From an uncultured Prevotella sp. (lineage in GTDB: Bacteria > Bacteroidota > Bacteroidia > Bacteroidales > Bacteroidaceae): DNA of 9,613 nt. The notes below the pieces were generated by a model that saw only the letters and a program-made list of their open reading frames with translations, was not told the origin of the DNA and ran no database searches. The stretch lies in NCBI GenBank assembly GCA_900550365.1, contig URRR01000049.1, forward strand, positions 1 through 9,613, given 5' to 3'. Below, piece by piece: positions 7,219-9,613 of the stretch; positions within the stretch are counted from its first letter, which is position 1, and every line of letters begins with the position of its first letter. Position numbers and translations under genes: made by a program.

Positions 7219-7397
7219 TGCATATCTATGTTGTCGGTTTCTAAAAAGCGGTTGAATGTCTTTCCGTCCCTCGTCACTTTTCCGAAGAACATCTTCTCAG
7301 GCCGTACCCAATAATCCCTTTCTCCGTAAAGAGCCTGATATACCACCATCCGCTCTTCCGTCTCGCTGTCAAATGCGGTATGGATGAAGCGGTACAT
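7215..7397 (-). CDS. DUF1653 domain protein, N-terminally short
   Basis: A 60-residue protein that is almost entirely a DUF1653 domain (COG4728), whose function is unknown. The diagnostic stretches are SETEERMVVYQALYG (11-25) and YWVRPEKMFF (29-38). Family members usually begin with a YRH(F/Y)KG-type strand before the point corresponding to YRFIHTAFD. Here that segment is missing, and the ATG used sits almost at the break. Directly upstream in the same frame, after AGC and one TGA, is the start of an alpha/beta hydrolase (7401-7466). The domain may therefore be the tail of a larger gene that lost its middle. The downstream FKBP gene overlaps by ATGA, so translation through this frame may still matter for its expression. 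Confidence 0.8.
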   Translation of the reverse strand: MYRFIHTAFDSETEERMVVYQALYGERDYWVRPEKMFFGKVTRDGKTFNRFLETDNIDMQ

Positions 7398-7400
7398 GCT

Positions 7401-7466
7401 TCAGCGTAGTGTCGGAACGCAACTGCCGGGAGCGAAGAAACCATGTAGGAATAAAATCTTTTTCAT
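7401..7466 (-). pseudogene. Remnant N-terminus of an alpha/beta hydrolase
   Basis: From ATG 7466 the minus strand encodes 21 residues starting MKKILFLHGFFAPGS and then meets TGA (7403-7401). The ILFLHGF strand and oxyanion-loop HG motif are the typical beginning of small alpha/beta-fold esterases of the YqiA type, but the rest of the roughly 180-residue domain is absent. It starts 6 nt after the thioredoxin stop, so it keeps its operon position. The frame continues past the TGA into DUF1653, indicating an internal deletion that joined the two ends of one gene or of two neighbours. I recall hydrolase-DUF1653 fusions in Bacteroidota, but cannot verify that here. Confidence 0.6.
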
Positions 7467-7472
7467 CATCTT

Positions 7473-7775
7473 TTATAAATGCCTGTTAATTACTGCCAGC
7501 AGGTCTGACTTCGTCATAGCACCGCTTTGCCTCCAAAGAATCTGCCCGTTGCGGAACAGCATCAGGGTGGGCACCGCTTGTATTCCATATTGTGCCGCAG
7601 TCTGTTCGTGCTTGTCCACGTCCACTTTAAGGATGCGCACTTTGTCACCGAGAACCGCTTTTACCTGCTCCAGCACGGGGTGCATCATCTTACAAGGCTG
7701 GCACCAGGTAGCAAAGAAGTCCACCAATACCAGCCGGTCTTCTGAAATTGCCTCATTGAAAGTTTCTATTATAAT
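7473..7775 (-). CDS. Thioredoxin-like protein lacking a normal start codon
   Basis: A thioredoxin-fold thiol oxidoreductase with no signal sequence, so presumably cytoplasmic. The active-site stretch is FFATWCQPCK, a CQPC variant of the usual CGPC, and the cis-proline is in the VPTLMLF loop. Homology-like sequence extends upstream as IIETFNEAISEDRLVLVDFF, the expected first helix and strand, giving about 100 residues when counted from codon ATT (7773-7775). That frame has no ATG or GTG before the strand. The only conventional alternative is TTG at 7725-7727, which is Leu17 within strand LVLVDFF and would lose the first helix. An in-frame TAA lies at 7782-7784. ATT is a known but rare initiation codon, so the gene may use it, be poorly expressed, or have lost its start next to the transposase remnant. 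It is the first member of the minus-strand cluster. Confidence 0.85.
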   Translation of the reverse strand: MIIETFNEAISEDRLVLVDFFATWCQPCKMMHPVLEQVKAVLGDKVRILKVDVDKHEQTAAQYGIQAVPTLMLFRNGQILWRQSGAMTKSDLLAVINRHL

Positions 7776-7781
7776 TCTTAT

Positions 7782-8015
7782 TTATAGATTCAAAGTTGTA
7801 ACATCATATGTTTCCAATTCTGACATTTCTGCCGACAAAGATAACATTTCTGACTCATAACGGTGCAGCCATTTGTATAAAAGTGCATGGCTCAAGCCAT
7901 ATTTACGGGTTATTGACATATGTGACACTCCGCTTGAGTAATAATTCAACAGAACCGTCAATAATATAAACTCACGGCCGAATTTACGCCTCGCACGTCT
8001 TTCTTTTATTTTCAT
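7782..8015 (-). pseudogene. Truncated transposase OrfA-like helix-turn-helix fragment
   Basis: A 77-residue frame with a basic N-terminus (KIKERRARRKFGREF), followed by a helix-turn-helix of the kind found in IS3-family OrfA proteins: about residues 16-55, including SITRKYGLSHALLYKWLHRYE. OrfA proteins normally continue through a leucine-zipper-like coiled coil to 100 or more residues before OrfB. Here the frame ends after MSELETYDVTTLNL, with no zipper, no OrfB and no DDE domain downstream. It therefore looks like the 5' remnant of an insertion sequence whose remainder was lost. The stop lies 6 nt before the presumed thioredoxin start. An alternative is a small independent HTH regulator, made less likely by the OrfA-like pattern. 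A TATCTTTG -7 motif inside it (7836-7843, minus) could drive the genes downstream but lacks a spaced TTTG. Confidence 0.6.
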
Positions 8016-8030
8016 CCCTTTTTGTTTTAG

Positions 8031-8088
8031 TTGTTAAAACCGTAAGAAGTTTTTCTGTAGCAAGACCGCCGGCCCTGCGTTTTAACAA
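8031..8088. repeat. 10-bp inverted repeat between the OrfA remnant and mnmE
   Basis: TTGTTAAAAC (8031-8040) and GTTTTAACAA (8079-8088) are perfect inverted copies separated by 38 bp, in the gap between divergent genes. It could be an operator, part of an insertion-sequence end, or a hairpin. The right arm lies about 40 bp upstream of the mnmE -7 box, just beyond the expected -33 region. Confidence 0.6.
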
Positions 8089-8107
8089 AATAAAAAGCCA
8101 TGACATT

Positions 8108-8137
8108 TTTCACTACGGATTAAATAAAGTATCTTTG
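8108..8137 (+). promoter_or_regulatory. mnmE promoter
   Basis: TATCTTTG at 8130-8137 is an exact TAnnTTTG -7 box. Exactly 19 nt upstream lies TTT (8108-8110, within TTTTT), a degenerate version of the TTTG -33 element. Transcription would start near 8144, about 15 nt before ATG 8159. This also argues against the in-frame TTG at 8135 as the start codon, because it sits inside the -7 box. Confidence 0.7.
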
Positions 8138-8158
8138 CATGTTGAAAAACTGACTTAC

Positions 8159-9556
8159 ATGAATAACGAAGACACCATATGCGCGATTGCGACTGGCCAC
8201 GGTGGAGCCATAGGTATAATAAGAGTTTCCGGCCCTGACGCCATAACTATAACTGACCACATATTCACTCCTGCTGATAAAACAGGTAAGAATTTGTCAG
8301 AACAGGCTGCTTACACCATAACATTCGGATATATAAAAGACTCTGACGGCAAAACTGTTGACGATGTTTTGGTAAGTGTATTCCGTGCGCCACATTCTTA
8401 TACGGGTGAAAACAGTACTGAAATATCATGCCACAGCTCATCTTACATCCTGCAACAGGTAATGCAACTACTTATAGCCAACGGATGCCGCGCTGCTGAA
8501 CCTGGTGAATATACAAGGCGTGCTTTCTTAAACGGTAAAATGGATCTAAGTCAGGCGGAAGCAGTGGCCGACCTTATAGCCTCAACATCAGCCTCAACCC
8601 ACAGACTTGCAATGAACCAGATGCGTGGCGGATTCAGCCGTGAACTGGCATCACTCCGCGATAAAATGCTGCGGCTTACTTCGCTCCTTGAGCTTGAGCT
8701 CGATTTCAGCGACCACGAAGAACTTGAATTTGCCGACCGTACAGAGCTTGACACTACGGCCGCACAAATAGAAACAAATATATCGCATCTTGTCGACTCA
8801 TTTAAAGTTGGTAATGCCATAAAAAACGGGATACCCGTAGCCATTATCGGCGAAACAAATGCCGGAAAATCCACATTACTCAATACACTTGTCGGTGATG
8901 ACAGGGCAATAGTAAGCGACATCCACGGAACAACCCGTGACGTAATAGAAGACACAACCGATATTGACGGAATAACATTCCGTTTCATTGACACAGCCGG
9001 TATACGTGACACATCTGATACCATTGAACGACTAGGCATTGAACGCACTTTCAAGAAAATAGACCAGGCAGACATCGTGTTATGGATGATTGACGCTACG
9101 GACCCAAGTGTAACGACATCAGATATTGCAGACAAAATATTGCCGCGCTGCAGTGGCAAACAGCTTATTATTGTGCTCAATAAAATTGATATAACAAAAC
9201 CTGAAACCTTTAATAATACCCTGGAACTACCTGAACAGACCCGTAAAATAGCTATATCTGCCAAACAAGGAATCAATATTGATAAGCTGAAACAGATGCT
9301 GGTAACGGTAGCCGGAATACCCGAGATTGCCACAGGCGATGTAGTTGTAACCAATGCCCGTCATTACGATGCATTAACAAAAGCTCTTACCGACGTAAGG
9401 CGTGTACGCCAAGGCATCGCCAGTGGCTTGCCGTCAGACCTCGTGGCACAAGATCTGCGCGAATGTCTGCACTATCTTGCTGAAATCGTAGGCGGCGAAA
9501 TAACAAGTGAAGAGACCCTTCATAACATCTTCAAGCACTTTTGCATCGGAAAGTAA
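8159..9556 (+). CDS. mnmE: tRNA uridine-5-carboxymethylaminomethyl modification GTPase MnmE
   Basis: A potassium-activated GTPase that works with MnmG to modify the wobble uridine (position 34) of several tRNAs, using methylene-tetrahydrofolate as a one-carbon source. From ATG 8159 it has 465 residues, close to the usual 450-470. The N-terminal folate-binding domain begins DTICAIATGHGGAIGIIRVSG (in part, residues 5 onward) and contains the conserved PGEYTRRAFLNGKMDLSQAEA region. The G domain, inserted in a helical domain, shows G1 GETNAGKS (231-238), TTRD (258-261), DTAG (278-281) and NKID (341-344). The C-terminus ends in FCIGK, supplying the invariant catalytic-support cysteine (Cys462). 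All motifs are intact. The upstream in-frame TTG (8135) is rejected because it overlaps the promoter. It is transcribed divergently from the minus-strand cluster, and no mnmG lies within the window. Confidence 0.98.
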   Translation: MNNEDTICAIATGHGGAIGIIRVSGPDAITITDHIFTPADKTGKNLSEQAAYTITFGYIKDSDGKTVDDVLVSVFRAPHSYTGENSTEISCHSSSYILQQVMQLLIANGCRAAEPGEYTRRAFLNGKMDLSQAEAVADLIASTSASTHRLAMNQMRGGFSRELASLRDKMLRLTSLLELELDFSDHEELEFADRTELDTTAAQIETNISHLVDSFKVGNAIKNGIPVAIIGETNAGKSTLLNTLVGDDRAIVSDIHGTTRDVIEDTTDIDGITFRFIDTAGIRDTSDTIERLGIERTFKKIDQADIVLWMIDATDPSVTTSDIADKILPRCSGKQLIIVLNKIDITKPETFNNTLELPEQTRKIAISAKQGINIDKLKQMLVTVAGIPEIATGDVVVTNARHYDALTKALTDVRRVRQGIASGLPSDLVAQDLRECLHYLAEIVGGEITSEETLHNIFKHFCIGK

Positions 9557-9613
9557 GGCTGAATTTGGCTGCAAATAAGACCGCACAGAGATAGCACAAA
9601 GATAGCCTATAAA

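Noticed and set aside
7215..7466. Selenocysteine or programmed readthrough at the in-frame TGA
   Set aside because: No selenocysteine-insertion-like hairpin was seen after the TGA, and both flanking domains are truncated, which fits deletion better than recoding.
8551..9354. 267-codon minus-strand open frame opposite mnmE
   Set aside because: Its Ser/Val/Ile-rich composition is the antisense of the mnmE codons; no domain or promoter.
9597..9604. TATCTTTG promoter-like motif on the minus strand at the right edge
   Set aside because: The matching -33 element would lie outside the window and the transcript would run antisense into mnmE, so there is no support.

Overview
The window looks like a chromosomal segment from a member of the Bacteroidota, most likely a gut Bacteroidales (Bacteroides/Phocaeicola/Prevotella-like). 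The main support is promoter grammar: the pyruvate phosphate dikinase gene has a perfect TTTG-N19-TAnnTTTG promoter and mnmE has a TATCTTTG -7 box, while start codons lack strong Shine-Dalgarno sequences. The type of tyrosine integrase and the gene families present agree. No rRNA, tRNA or CRISPR array was seen.

Layout. Positions 1-2110 carry a probable end of an integrated element or an orphan integrase locus. It holds a possible 54-residue membrane protein on the plus strand (183-347), a hairpin terminator (351-385), and a 497-residue tyrosine recombinase on the minus strand (445-1938). In the integrase leader are four exact GTGTATGC direct repeats with 12-21-12 spacing. Next comes a monocistronic housekeeping gene on the minus strand, ppdK (2134-4854), with its own promoter and terminator. 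A gene-poor stretch of about 750 bp follows (4855-5611), containing a small 22-nt-periodic, hairpin-forming repeat.

Positions 5612-7775 hold a compact minus-strand gene cluster, read from right to left: a thioredoxin-like protein, a broken alpha/beta hydrolase start, a DUF1653 protein, an FKBP-type prolyl isomerase, a COG1237-type metallo-beta-lactamase-fold hydrolase and a YjbR/MmcQ protein. Gaps are 15 nt or less apart from the decayed hydrolase remnant, and there is one ATGA overlap, so the genes look co-transcribed. The upstream end of this cluster is damaged. The thioredoxin frame has no ATG and abuts a truncated transposase OrfA-like helix-turn-helix fragment (7782-8015). The hydrolase remnant is separated from DUF1653 by one in-frame TGA. 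Finally mnmE (8159-9556) is transcribed rightwards from its own promoter.

I do not see a convincing new multi-gene system. The observations most worth checking are the iteron-like array before the integrase, the decayed head of the thioredoxin-hydrolase-DUF1653 cluster, the small membrane ORF, and the structured 22-nt repeat.
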